This document shows positions 15,006-22,254 of a stretch of 55,429 bases of DNA, one piece after another. Source of the DNA: an uncultured Prevotella sp. (GTDB taxonomy: Bacteria; Bacteroidota; Bacteroidia; Bacteroidales; Bacteroidaceae). The translations under genes were made by a program, and so were the position numbers. Numbering within the stretch: the stretch's first letter is position 1; each line of letters begins with the position of its first letter. The stretch covers positions 1 to 55,429 of the forward strand of contig CAJOIW010000018.1 in the NCBI GenBank assembly GCA_905234845.1, read 5' to 3'. The notes under the pieces were generated by a model. It saw only the letters and a program-made list of their open reading frames with translations, was not told the DNA's origin and searched no databases.

Positions 15006-15042
15006 CAGGGGTACTTGCTCAACCCCCTTTACCAAAACAAGA
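15006..15042 (+). ncRNA. Probable preQ1-I riboswitch upstream of queF
   Basis: The leader forms a minimal preQ1-I fold. P1 is AGGGG (15007-15011) with CCCCT (15024-15028). The loop holds CUUG (15014-15017) followed by C18, the expected ligand-pairing cytosine. An A-rich tail ending ACCAAAACAAG supplies CAAG (15038-15041), which pairs with the loop CUUG to make the H-type pseudoknot P2. The tail closely resembles that of known preQ1-I aptamers. P2 ends 5 nt before the queF ATG, so ligand binding would occlude the ribosome site. The gene controlled, the queuosine-precursor enzyme QueF, is the expected target. Confidence 0.8.
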
Positions 15043-15046
15043 AACA

Positions 15047-15511
15047 ATGAATACACGTCAAGACGAGGGCCTGCAAAGGCTCGGACAGAAAGTGGAGTAT
15101 AGCGACGACTATGCCCCCGAAGTATTAGAAACATTTGAGAACCTTCACGGGGATAACGACTATTGGGTCGAGTTCCTTTGTCCTGAGTTCACCACGCTTT
15201 GCCCCATCACGGGTCAGCCCGACTTTGCTGAGATACGCATCATGTATCTTCCCGACAAGCGCATGGTGGAAAGCAAGAGTCTGAAACTCTATCTTTTCTC
15301 GTTTCGCAACCATGGTGACTTCCATGAAGATTGTGTAAACACCATCATGAAAGACCTTATCAAACTAATGGATCCGCGTTACATTGAGGTTAAGGGTTTA
15401 TTCTCTCCACGTGGCGGTATAGCTATTCATCCCTATGCTAACTATGGCCGTCCTGGCACGAGGTATGAACGCTTAGCCGAAGAGCGGCTGTACCGATATA
15501 ATGAAAAGTGA
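15047..15511 (+). CDS. queF: NADPH-dependent preQ0 reductase QueF
   Basis: QueF reduces 7-cyano-7-deazaguanine (preQ0) to preQ1 in queuosine synthesis. The 154-residue product is the short, single-domain type. The active-site cysteine lies in the C-P-I-T-G-Q-P segment ([15 protein letters not shown]), and the signature [20 protein letters not shown] is present. I start at the ATG at 15047, not at the earlier in-frame codons, because the upstream segment is the promoter and riboswitch. The 3' end is overlapped by 39 bp by the convergent lipoprotein gene, whose tail is abnormal. The stop codon abuts a GC-rich repeat. Confidence 0.95.
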   Translation: MNTRQDEGLQRLGQKVEYSDDYAPEVLETFENLHGDNDYWVEFLCPEFTTLCPITGQPDFAEIRIMYLPDKRMVESKSLKLYLFSFRNHGDFHEDCVNTIMKDLIKLMDPRYIEVKGLFSPRGGIAIHPYANYGRPGTRYERLAEERLYRYNEK

Positions 15512-16426
15512 AACCCACCCCCAGCCCCTCCCCAAGGGAGGGGAGTCTGGAAAGATTCTTCCCATCGATTTCTCGAAATACAAGAACGTGCTGGTCGTTG
15601 GCGAGAACGCCACGCGCTCACTGACGCAGGGCGGCGGCTCCTCTGAACTGAAGACCCTGCGCGATGTCTCACCCCTCGAAGCCATTCGTGATGCCTGGCA
15701 GCAAGCAAACTCAAACAAGTCCCCCTCCCTTGGGGAGGCCAGTACAAGCGAGTCGTCACGCAGATAGACGATGTCGCAGGTGTCGTTGTGCTTATTTGTT
15801 ACAGTGGGCTCATTGTCTTTGCCCAGTTTGGGTGTTCCGCTGACGATAACGAGTTTGCCGTTCCACAAGTGCCAGTCGGTGAAATAGCCCAGCTGCGGAT
15901 AGACTACCGGACTCTCGCCTGCTAACGCATTTCCCTCGCTGACATAGCCCACGCTCTGTGCCGTCCACTGGCGCAGTAGCGCAAAGCCGTATTCGCGTGG
16001 GATGAAATAGAGCCGGCGCAGGGAGTCGGTCAGCTCATATCCCTCGCGCACCGTAGGCAACACCTGATAACACCAAATACCCTTCAGCTCATCGATGTCG
16101 ATGATGAGCTCAGCCACATGACTGTTATCCTTGTTTACCACGATGGCCGTGCGGTCGCCTGTCTGCGGATTGCCCAGCACGTGCCCCTCCTTTGTGGCCT
16201 GCTCAATGTTGTAACGGATAGGATCGCTACCGTCCTCGGGTAAGAGCACCAGTACCGTGTCGCCCGACCCTTCGCATGTCAGTCCATAGACTGCCAAGTC
16301 GCCTGGCAACCGCCATTCTTGTAGCTGTTGCTGATCATTCCCGCCTTTTCCTCTTCGTCCGCAGCTGGCGGCCAGAATCGTTATCGCCGCAAATGCGATG
16401 AGTAATGTCTTTGTATATCTTGTCAT
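15473..16426 (-). CDS. Lipoprotein of unknown function with a chimeric repeat-derived C-terminus
   Basis: The ATG at 16426 gives a signal peptide ending LAASC (lipobox). The body, to about residue 235 ([15 protein letters not shown]), is a beta-rich protein of unknown family with the features of a Bacteroidales surface or periplasmic lipoprotein. From there the frame enters a GC-rich palindromic repeat (ASPREG), reads about 55 codons antisense to a GH3 glycosidase remnant, crosses a second repeat copy (PPLGRGWGW) and ends inside the 3' end of queF on the other strand. The last 80 or so residues are therefore almost certainly not ancestral. The native stop seems to have been lost when the repeat-flanked insert arrived. 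Confidence 0.7.
   Translation of the reverse strand: MTRYTKTLLIAFAAITILAASCGRRGKGGNDQQQLQEWRLPGDLAVYGLTCEGSGDTVLVLLPEDGSDPIRYNIEQATKEGHVLGNPQTGDRTAIVVNKDNSHVAELIIDIDELKGIWCYQVLPTVREGYELTDSLRRLYFIPREYGFALLRQWTAQSVGYVSEGNALAGESPVVYPQLGYFTDWHLWNGKLVIVSGTPKLGKDNEPTVTNKHNDTCDIVYLRDDSLVLASPREGDLFEFACCQASRMASRGETSRRVFSSEEPPPCVSERVAFSPTTSTFLYFEKSMGRIFPDSPPLGRGWGWVSLFIISVQPLFG
15512..15547. repeat. GC-rich palindromic element, left copy flanking the GH3 remnant
   Basis: CCCACCCCCAG then CCCCTCCCC-AAG-GGAGGGG forms a strong hairpin immediately after the queF stop codon. Confidence 0.85.
15549..15710 (+). pseudogene. Fragment of a GH3 family beta-glucosidase gene
   Basis: Rightward translation gives about 54 residues, from [20 protein letters not shown] through LTQGGGSS to [12 protein letters not shown]. 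This is the start of the C-terminal alpha/beta sandwich of GH3 beta-glucosidases (the I-A-V-I-G-x-N-A and G-G-G-S-S region). Nothing of the rest of the roughly 750-residue enzyme is nearby, so this is a remnant or captured fragment, not a gene. It is bounded on both sides by copies of the GC-rich palindromic repeat. Confidence 0.72.
15716..15740. repeat. GC-rich palindromic element, right copy flanking the GH3 remnant
   Basis: CCCCCTCCC-TT-GGGGAGG lies at the junction between the GH3 remnant and the normal lipoprotein coding sequence. Confidence 0.8.
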
Positions 16427-16444
16427 CGTTTTTTTTATTTTTTG

Positions 16445-16593
16445 CAAAGATTTTGCCAATGAGTGCAAACGGAACTTGTTCCGATTTTGCCGAGTGCAGC
16501 TAAAACTTCTACAAAGATTTTGCCAATGAGTGCAAACGGAACTTGTTCCGATTTTGCCGAGTGCAGCTAAAACTTCTGCAAAGGTAATGAGTT
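16445..16593. repeat. 67-bp tandem direct repeat in a 5' leader
   Basis: A 67-bp unit starting CAAAGATTTTGCCAATGAG occurs at 16445 and again at 16512, nearly identical, and a third copy begins at 16579 but is truncated to CAAAGGTAATGAG. Each full unit contains the dyad CGGAACTTGTTCCG. The repeats fill the leader between the lipoprotein promoter (16579-16586) and its ATG (16426). Confidence 0.9.
16579..16586 (-). promoter_or_regulatory. Promoter -7 box for the chimeric lipoprotein gene
   Basis: The reverse strand reads TACCTTTG, a perfect match. The tandem repeat has pushed it about 150 bp from the ATG. The same position in the two repeat copies is degenerate. Confidence 0.6.
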
Positions 16594-16762
16594 TTGTTTG
16601 ATTAGTAGGTTTTTACCTCACAAAATTTAGTTAAATACTCTTAAATCGGCGGTTGGAATGTTAACGGATTTTGTCGAGTAGAACCTTCATTCTAGCGTGC
16701 GAAAATGCTATTTTTCCACCCATTTACTTCTCTTTCATCCCCTTTTTGCTCCTTTTTCATTC

Positions 16763-16872
16763 CCAAACATATATCTTTCGGGGTGCAAAAGGCCGTGTTT
16801 TGGGTTGCGAAAGACCGTCTTTCGCAACCCGAAAGCTTACCTTTCGCAGGCGAGAGATATATCTTTCGCAAA
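16763..16872. repeat. 22-bp palindromic array 3 (CTTTCG type, five units)
   Basis: Units start at 16763, 16785, 16807, 16829 and 16851. CTTTCG (or GTTTTG) recurs at 16775, 16797, 16819, 16841 and 16863, exactly 22 bp apart. The central unit is a perfect 9+1+9 dyad, GCGAAAGACCGTCTTTCGC, plus linker AAC; its flanks extend the stem to GGGTT/AACCC. The remaining 16594-17135 DNA shows no credible gene; rightward open frames there are low-complexity. Confidence 0.9.
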
Positions 16873-17135
16873 ATGAAACTTGCACATACTTATCCATCAT
16901 CCTTTTTTCCCCCTCTGTTTGCAGGGACTCCCGCATTGCACACGCATACGTGAAAAATTCTCGTCCGCGCGACTTCTGCTTGAAAATTCTTCAAATTTGG
17001 TGTTAAATGCAAACGAGGAATTGTTAAATTATATGGAATGATGATGTCGTGATTGAATTTGTCGTAACAATTATTGATAATGTTATAAATCAATAAAAAG
17101 GAGAGGCAAATGATGGTAGTGTCATTTTTATTTAG

Positions 17136-17143
17136 TACTTTTG
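17136..17143 (+). promoter_or_regulatory. Promoter -7 box for the carboxyltransferase gene
   Basis: TACTTTTG followed by GCAGCCC, 62 bp before the ATG at 17205. Confidence 0.6.
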
Positions 17144-17204
17144 CAGCCCAGAAAAAGTGACAAGGGAAAACGGTCCTTATGTCATTTTGATGTAACAATA
17201 AAAA

Positions 17205-18983
17205 ATGACAAAGAAAAAGATACAATTCAGTCTCGTCTATCGGGACATGTGGCAGAGCTCGGGTAAGTTTCAGCCACGTAAAGACCAGTTGGAGCGCATT
17301 GCTCCCGTTATTATCGAGATGGGCTGCTTCGCCCGTGTAGAGACCAATGGTGGTGCCTTCGAGCAGGTGAACCTATTGGCAGGTGAGAACCCCAACGATG
17401 CCGTACGCGCTTTCTGTAAGCCTTTCAACGAGGTAGGAATAAAAACCCACATGCTCGACCGTGGTCTGAACGCGCTTCGCATGTATCCCGTGCCCGATGA
17501 TGTACGCGCATTGATGTACAAGGTAAAGCACGCACAGGGTGTGGACATCCCCCGTATTTTTGACGGTTTGAACGATGTTCGCAACATCATCCCCTCCATC
17601 CGCTGGGCCAAGGAGGCAGGCATGACGCCGCAGGGCACGCTCTGCATCACCACATCGCCAGTGCATACGCTCGACTATTACGATCATATCGCCGACCAAC
17701 TTATTGAAGCCGGTGCCGAGGAAATCTGCCTGAAAGACATGGCAGGCATCGGTCAGCCAGCATTGCTCGGAAAACTCACGCGCCGCATCAAGGAGAAGCA
17801 TCCCGAAATCGTCATCCAGTATCACGGCCATTCTGGTCCTGGTCTGTCGATGGCCTCAATTCTTGAGGTATGCGAGAACGGTGCCGATATTATCGATACG
17901 GCCATTGAGCCGCTATCATGGGGTAAGGTTCATCCTGACGTTATCTCTGTTCAGTCGATGCTCCGCAATGAGGGCTTCGACGTGCCCGACATCAACATGG
18001 AGGCCTATATGAAAGCCCGTTCACTCACTCAGGAGTTCATCGACGACTGGCTGGGCTACTTCATCAATCCTGGCAACAAGCATATGTCATCGCTTTTGCT
18101 TGGATGCGGATTGCCTGGTGGCATGATGGGCTCGATGATGGCCGATCTCGGTGGCATCATGGGTGTCATCAACAAAGAGCGCGCTAAGAAAGGTGAGGCG
18201 GAGCTGTCGACCGACGATATGCTCGTGCGCCTGTTCAACGAGGTTGAGTACGTCTGGCCGCGCGTGGGTTATCCGCCACTCGTTACGCCGTTCTCGCAGT
18301 ATGTGAAGAACATTGCCCTCTTCAACCTGCTCACGCTCGAACAGGGCAAGGGTCGATTCGTGATGATGGACGATGCCATCTGGGGCATGATTCTCGGTAA
18401 GAGCGGCAAGGTGCCTGGCGAGTTGGCTCCCGAGATTATCGAGCTCGCCGAGAAGCAAGGGCGTGAGTTTGTCACCGACGACCCACGTACCTTCTATCCC
18501 AATGCCCTCGACGACTTCCGCAAGGAAATGGACGAGAATGGCTGGGATTACGGACAAGACGACGAGGAGCTGTGGGAGCTGGCCATGCATCCCGAGCAAT
18601 ACCGCAACTACAAGAGCGGTCAGGCAAAAAAGAATTTCCTTGCCGACTTGCAGAAGGCAAAGGATGCCGCCCTCGGCACGCACCTCTCGCCCGAGGAGCT
18701 CAGCGCCTTCAAGCATGCCAAGGCCGATGCCATCGTGGCACCCGTCAAGGGTCAGGTGTTCTGGGAGTTCCAGGGCGACGGCGAGGCTGTGCCGGCCGTT
18801 GAGCCTTTCATCGGAAAAGAGTATAAGGAAGGCGACGTGTTCTGCTATATCATGGCGCCCTGGGGTGAGTTTGTTGAAGTGAAGGCAGCTCTCGGCGGCA
18901 AGCTTGTGGAAATCAATGCCCGCCAAGGCTCGAAGATTCAGAAAGGCGACATCGTGGCCTATATCGAGCGCCCGCAGGAATAA
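17205..18983 (+). CDS. Pyruvate carboxylase subunit B / oxaloacetate decarboxylase alpha-like carboxyltransferase
   Basis: Residues 1-300 form the TIM-barrel carboxyltransferase domain: YRDMWQS (metal-binding Asp), EEICLKDMAG (the lysine that is carboxylated and binds metal) and YHGHSGPG (HxH metal ligands). The conserved helical domain (about 310-470) follows. The C-terminal 80 residues have the biotinyl/lipoyl beta-barrel fold pattern (IVAPVKGQVFW... KIQKGDIVAYIE), but where a biotin acceptor should read A-M-K-M this protein reads I-M-A-P: the lysine is absent. It therefore probably cannot carry biotin itself and must use a separate carrier protein, or has changed function. The HD-hydrolase gene begins 3 bp downstream. 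Confidence 0.85.
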   Translation: MTKKKIQFSLVYRDMWQSSGKFQPRKDQLERIAPVIIEMGCFARVETNGGAFEQVNLLAGENPNDAVRAFCKPFNEVGIKTHMLDRGLNALRMYPVPDDVRALMYKVKHAQGVDIPRIFDGLNDVRNIIPSIRWAKEAGMTPQGTLCITTSPVHTLDYYDHIADQLIEAGAEEICLKDMAGIGQPALLGKLTRRIKEKHPEIVIQYHGHSGPGLSMASILEVCENGADIIDTAIEPLSWGKVHPDVISVQSMLRNEGFDVPDINMEAYMKARSLTQEFIDDWLGYFINPGNKHMSSLLLGCGLPGGMMGSMMADLGGIMGVINKERAKKGEAELSTDDMLVRLFNEVEYVWPRVGYPPLVTPFSQYVKNIALFNLLTLEQGKGRFVMMDDAIWGMILGKSGKVPGELAPEIIELAEKQGREFVTDDPRTFYPNALDDFRKEMDENGWDYGQDDEELWELAMHPEQYRNYKSGQAKKNFLADLQKAKDAALGTHLSPEELSAFKHAKADAIVAPVKGQVFWEFQGDGEAVPAVEPFIGKEYKEGDVFCYIMAPWGEFVEVKAALGGKLVEINARQGSKIQKGDIVAYIERPQE

Positions 18984-18986
18984 ATA

Positions 18987-19553
18987 ATGGACTGGAAGAA
19001 AATAATAGACCATTACTATGGAGCAGAGACCAGCGAGCTGAAGTCTCTGCTCCTTCTTCATAGCCGGCAGGTGGCTGACCATGCCTTGCGCATCTGCGAT
19101 TGCCACCCCGAGTTTCGCCTTGACCGTGAGTTTATCGAGGCTGCCGCCATGCTTCACGACATCGGTATCATCCGATGCGATGCCCCTGGTATTCATTGTC
19201 GTGGCACAGAGCCCTATATCCGTCATGGCATATTGGGAGCGGAGATGATAAGAAGCCTTACCAGTCTCACCCCTTGCGGTGGGGGCGGGGGTGAGGCTTT
19301 CGCCCGCGTCTGCGAGCGGCACACGGGTGCAGGCATCACGAAAGAGGAGATCGTTGAGCAAGGTTTGCCCATGCCTCTTCGAGATTTTACTCCTGAGACA
19401 CTGGAGGAAAAACTGATCTGCTATGCCGACAAGTTCTACTCAAAAAGCCATCCCGAACATGTGAAAACCATCGACCAAGCCATCCGCAGCCTCACAAAAT
19501 TTGGTGAGGCTGGCGTAGAACGGTTCAAAAAGTGGGTGGAGATGTTTGAGTAG
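18987..19553 (+). CDS. HD-domain phosphohydrolase
   Basis: The metal-binding HD signature is H25 (LLLLHSRQVADHALRI), H57-D58 (AAMLHDIGI) and a later Asp in ICYADKFYSK. Such Bacteroidetes proteins of 170-190 residues are phosphohydrolases or phosphodiesterases of unknown substrate. The gene starts 3 bp after the carboxyltransferase stop, so the two are cotranscribed and possibly translationally coupled. Residues about 91-103 (SLTSLTPCGGGGGEAF) come from a GC-rich palindromic sequence at 19267-19298 that looks like another in-frame repeat insertion in a loop next to the conserved EMIR helix. Confidence 0.8.
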   Translation: MDWKKIIDHYYGAETSELKSLLLLHSRQVADHALRICDCHPEFRLDREFIEAAAMLHDIGIIRCDAPGIHCRGTEPYIRHGILGAEMIRSLTSLTPCGGGGGEAFARVCERHTGAGITKEEIVEQGLPMPLRDFTPETLEEKLICYADKFYSKSHPEHVKTIDQAIRSLTKFGEAGVERFKKWVEMFE

Positions 19554-19567
19554 TTTTAACTCCTGAC

Positions 19568-20596
19568 TTAAAGATTTAGTCTTCGCTGCAACACCTTGCT
19601 CAATGCAATCACGTGGCGGGTCTGCTTGGTGATGTCTTCGCGGACGACGTTGATTTCGTTGAACAGTTCGGCGGCGGCACTTTGTATCATATTGGGCTTC
19701 CGCAAATCTTTGTTGCCATCGGGGTTCACGATGATGCGGATGCCCTTTTCCTTGAGTTCCACGTCAATGTCTTCGCCTGCCATGACAGGGTCGCCGTCGA
19801 AATGGATGACTCCAGGCTTCTTCCGATGAATGTGCAGCTGCTTACACTTGAATGTCTTAATCTTTGAGCTCTTGTCAAGTGTCTTGTTGAACATGTCGAT
19901 GCTGATTTGCGGGGCTTCGAGTACGTCGAAAGGTTCCATGATGATGATGTCCATCAGCCCGTCGCTCATCGAGGCTTGTGGGGCGATGTAGGCGTTGTTG
20001 CCATATTGCGAGGCATTAGCACATGAGATGAGAAAAGCTTTATGACGTGTGGTGCCGTTCTCGTCTTGTATCTCATAAACCTCGGGTTTGTATTTTAGCC
20101 CTTCGCGCAACACGTTTTCCACATAGGTAATGGGACCGCGTTTGCCAGCTTCGGCAAACTTATGACTGATGAATGCGTCAAATCCCATACCGCAGGTGCA
20201 GAAGAACGGATGGCCATTGATGATGCCGTAGTCGAGGTCGTTAATCTCGCATATGTTGATAATCTCGATACTCTTCTTCACGTTCATCGGCAGTAGGAGG
20301 TGTCGAGCCAAGCCATTGCCTGAACCGCATGGAATGATGCCCAGTGCCGTTTGTGAATGAACAATAGCACGTGCTACCTCGTTCACCGTACCATCGCCAC
20401 CTACGGCCACCACGATGTCGGTGCCACGCTCGCGTTCGCGGGCGGCTAACTCCGTGGCATGCCCCGACCGCTCGGTCATAATCAGTTCATAGTCGAACTT
20501 CTCATGGTCGAGCACGCGTTCTATCTGGCGTGGAATGTCAGCTTTGCTGGCCGCGCCCGATATAGGGTTCATGATGAACACGATGCGCTTTTTCAT
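19568..20596 (-). CDS. Diacylglycerol kinase-family lipid kinase
   Basis: The catalytic domain motif GGDGTVNEV is at residues 66-74, and NPISGAA near residue 10 and IPCGSGNGLARHL are the other nucleotide-binding elements of the DGK/sphingosine-kinase fold. The C-terminal beta-sandwich (ASMSDGLMDIIIM, then VIHFDGDPV) is complete. The substrate could be diacylglycerol or a sphingoid lipid. The divergent neighbour is serine palmitoyltransferase, the entry enzyme of sphingolipid synthesis, which makes a sphingoid substrate worth considering, but the sequence does not decide it. Length (342) is slightly above typical YegS proteins owing to a C-terminal helical tail. Its promoter lies 7 bp from the ATG. 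Confidence 0.85.
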   Translation of the reverse strand: MKKRIVFIMNPISGAASKADIPRQIERVLDHEKFDYELIMTERSGHATELAARERERGTDIVVAVGGDGTVNEVARAIVHSQTALGIIPCGSGNGLARHLLLPMNVKKSIEIINICEINDLDYGIINGHPFFCTCGMGFDAFISHKFAEAGKRGPITYVENVLREGLKYKPEVYEIQDENGTTRHKAFLISCANASQYGNNAYIAPQASMSDGLMDIIIMEPFDVLEAPQISIDMFNKTLDKSSKIKTFKCKQLHIHRKKPGVIHFDGDPVMAGEDIDVELKEKGIRIIVNPDGNKDLRKPNMIQSAAAELFNEINVVREDITKQTRHVIALSKVLQRRLNL

Positions 20597-20603
20597 TCCT
20601 TTG

Positions 20604-20611
20604 CAAAAGTA
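20604..20611 (-). promoter_or_regulatory. Promoter -7 box for the lipid kinase gene
   Basis: The reverse strand reads TACTTTTG, only 7 bp upstream of the ATG at 20596, so the leader is very short or absent. Confidence 0.5.
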
Positions 20612-20706
20612 ATGATAAAAACCGAGAAATGAAAGAAAGAATAATGTATTTTTTGCTAAAAATGTAATTTTTCGTCATTCCGTTTTTCTCTTTCATCTTT
20701 TTTTAT

Positions 20707-20714
20707 TAACTTTG
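20707..20714 (+). promoter_or_regulatory. Promoter -7 box for serine palmitoyltransferase
   Basis: TAACTTTG lies 74 bp before the ATG at 20789. Confidence 0.6.
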
Positions 20715-20788
20715 CACCCTAAATCGAATTGTAAAAAGATTTTTTCCTGTTCGAGCCATGGGGAGATTTCTTTTTAAACCAAGTAATA

Positions 20789-21976
20789 ATGGGACAATTA
20801 CAAGAAAAATTCAAGAGTTATCGTGAGCCGCAGAAGTTCATGGCTGCCCATGTATATCCCTATTTCCGCGAGATAACCAGCAAGCAAGGTACTGAAGTGG
20901 ATATGGGCGGGCACAGTGTTCTCATGTTTGGCTCCAATGCCTATACAGGGCTCACGGGTGACCCTCGCATCATACAAGCCGCAAAGGATGCTCTCGACAA
21001 ATACGGCTCTGGCTGTGCTGGAAGCCGCTTCCTCAATGGAACACTCGATATTCACGTGCAGTTGGAGAAAGAGCTTGCTGCCTTCGAGGGCAAGGAGGAT
21101 GCCATCGGTTTCTCCACCGGTTTCTCAGTAAATCAGGGAGTGATTCCTGCCTTGCTGGGCAAAGACGACTTTGTGATATGCGACGACCGCGACCATGCCA
21201 GCATCGTTGACGGCCGCCGGTTGGCTTTCGCTAAGCAGTTGCACTATAAGCATAACGATATGGCCGACCTCGAGCGCGTGCTCCAGAAGCTGCCGCAGGA
21301 AGCCATCAAGCTCATTGTCGTCGATGGTGTGTTCTCGATGGAAGGCGATCTTTGTAAATTGCCCGAGATCATAGAGCTTAAACATAAATATAATTGCTCG
21401 GTAATGGTCGACGAGGCTCATGGCATCGGCGTATTCGGTCGGCAGGGGCGTGGTGTTTGCGACCATTTCGGATTGACCGACGAGGTTGACCTCATCATGG
21501 GTACCTTCTCCAAGTCGCTCGCCTCTATCGGTGGTTTCATCGCCAGTGATTTTGATACCATCAACTGGCTGCGCCATACATGCCGTTCATACATCTTCTC
21601 GGCATCTAATACGCCTGCCGCAACAGCTGCAGCAATGACGGCTCTCCATATCATACAGCAAGAGCCTGAGCGTATAGAGGAACTGTGGAAGGTGACGCGC
21701 TATGCCTTGAAGCGCTTCCGCGAAGAGGGCTTTGAGATTGGCGACACCGAGAGCCCCATCATTCCGCTCTATGTCCACGACGTTGAAAAGACATTCCTCG
21801 TGACAGCCTTAGCGTATGAGTCTGGTGTATTCATCAATCCGGTTATACCTCCTGCATGTGCACCACAAGATACGCTCGTGCGTTTCGCACTCATGGCTAC
21901 GCATACTGAAGAACAGGTGGAGCGTGGTGTGCAGGCATTGAAGAAAATCTTCATTGAGCAGGGCATTATCAAATAA
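20789..21976 (+). CDS. Serine palmitoyltransferase (alpha-oxoamine synthase family)
   Basis: This PLP enzyme condenses serine with an acyl-CoA to 3-ketosphinganine, the first step of sphingolipid synthesis found in Bacteroidetes. PLP-site residues are visible: H136 (DRDHASIV), D208-H211 (VDEAHGIG) and the Schiff-base lysine K242 (GTFSKSLASIGGF). The N-terminal YLGF-like GSNAYTGLTGDPR and the SGSGCAGSRFLNGT segment are typical. At 395 residues it matches the bacterial soluble SPT. Close relatives such as KBL or BioF cannot be excluded by motif alone, but tdh and bio genes are absent nearby and the N-terminus fits Bacteroidales SPT. A lipid kinase gene is divergent. Confidence 0.88.
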   Translation: MGQLQEKFKSYREPQKFMAAHVYPYFREITSKQGTEVDMGGHSVLMFGSNAYTGLTGDPRIIQAAKDALDKYGSGCAGSRFLNGTLDIHVQLEKELAAFEGKEDAIGFSTGFSVNQGVIPALLGKDDFVICDDRDHASIVDGRRLAFAKQLHYKHNDMADLERVLQKLPQEAIKLIVVDGVFSMEGDLCKLPEIIELKHKYNCSVMVDEAHGIGVFGRQGRGVCDHFGLTDEVDLIMGTFSKSLASIGGFIASDFDTINWLRHTCRSYIFSASNTPAATAAAMTALHIIQQEPERIEELWKVTRYALKRFREEGFEIGDTESPIIPLYVHDVEKTFLVTALAYESGVFINPVIPPACAPQDTLVRFALMATHTEEQVERGVQALKKIFIEQGIIK

Positions 21977-22013
21977 AGTAGCTTAAAAACTTGCGGAATT
22001 GCAGAAAAAGCAG

Positions 22014-22021
22014 TAATTTTG
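22014..22021 (+). promoter_or_regulatory. Promoter -7 box of tRNA-Pro
   Basis: TAATTTTG ends 16 bp before the mature tRNA. Confidence 0.65.
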
Positions 22022-22037
22022 CAGCCCGAAACGAGGA

Positions 22038-22111
22038 CGGGGTGTAGCGCAGTCCGGTAGCGCTCCTGGTTTGGGACCAGGCGGTCGCAGGTTCGAATCC
22101 TGTCGCCCCGA
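22038..22111 (+). tRNA. tRNA-Pro (anticodon TGG)
   Basis: Acceptor CGGGGTG pairs with CGCCCCG. The D arm GCGCAGTCCGGTAGCGC, the anticodon stem CCTGG/CCAGG with loop TTTGGGA (anticodon TGG) and the T arm with GTTCGAATC are all canonical. The discriminator is A; no CCA is encoded. Confidence 0.97.
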
Positions 22112-22130
22112 CATTAAAAAATCTAAGACG

Positions 22131-22213
22131 CAACGAGTTAAAACGAATTTTACGAATTAGGAACACCAATAATTTGCGGTGTTTTAATTCGTAAAATTCG
22201 TTTTAATTCGTTG
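22131..22213. repeat. 83-bp near-perfect inverted repeat after tRNA-Pro
   Basis: The left arm begins CAACGAGTTAAAACGAATTT and continues through TACGAATTA. The right arm (to 22213) is its reverse complement with only one or two mismatches, and GAACACC/GGTGTT extends pairing inward. It can serve as the tRNA terminator but is far longer than needed. Confidence 0.88.
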
Positions 22214-22254
22214 TTAAAGTAAGATGATACACCCTTAGAGTAGGGATGCAAGTG

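Noticed and set aside
15501..15767. 88-codon rightward frame starting inside the queF end as an independent gene
   Set aside because: It joins a palindromic repeat, a GH3 internal fragment and a second repeat; it is better described as a remnant than as a gene.
16671..17006. Overlapping rightward frames of 111 and 82 codons
   Set aside because: They cover palindromic array 3 and Phe/Ser-rich low-complexity DNA, and lack a plausible leader or protein pattern.
18087..19361. 424-codon leftward frame opposite the carboxyltransferase and HD genes
   Set aside because: It spans two well-supported sense genes and their junction; it is another antisense by-product of codon bias.
21969..22169. Leftward 66-codon frame containing GATGFEPATAWSQTRSATG
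   Set aside because: It is the antisense reading of tRNA-Pro; this peptide type is a well-known false annotation over tRNA genes.
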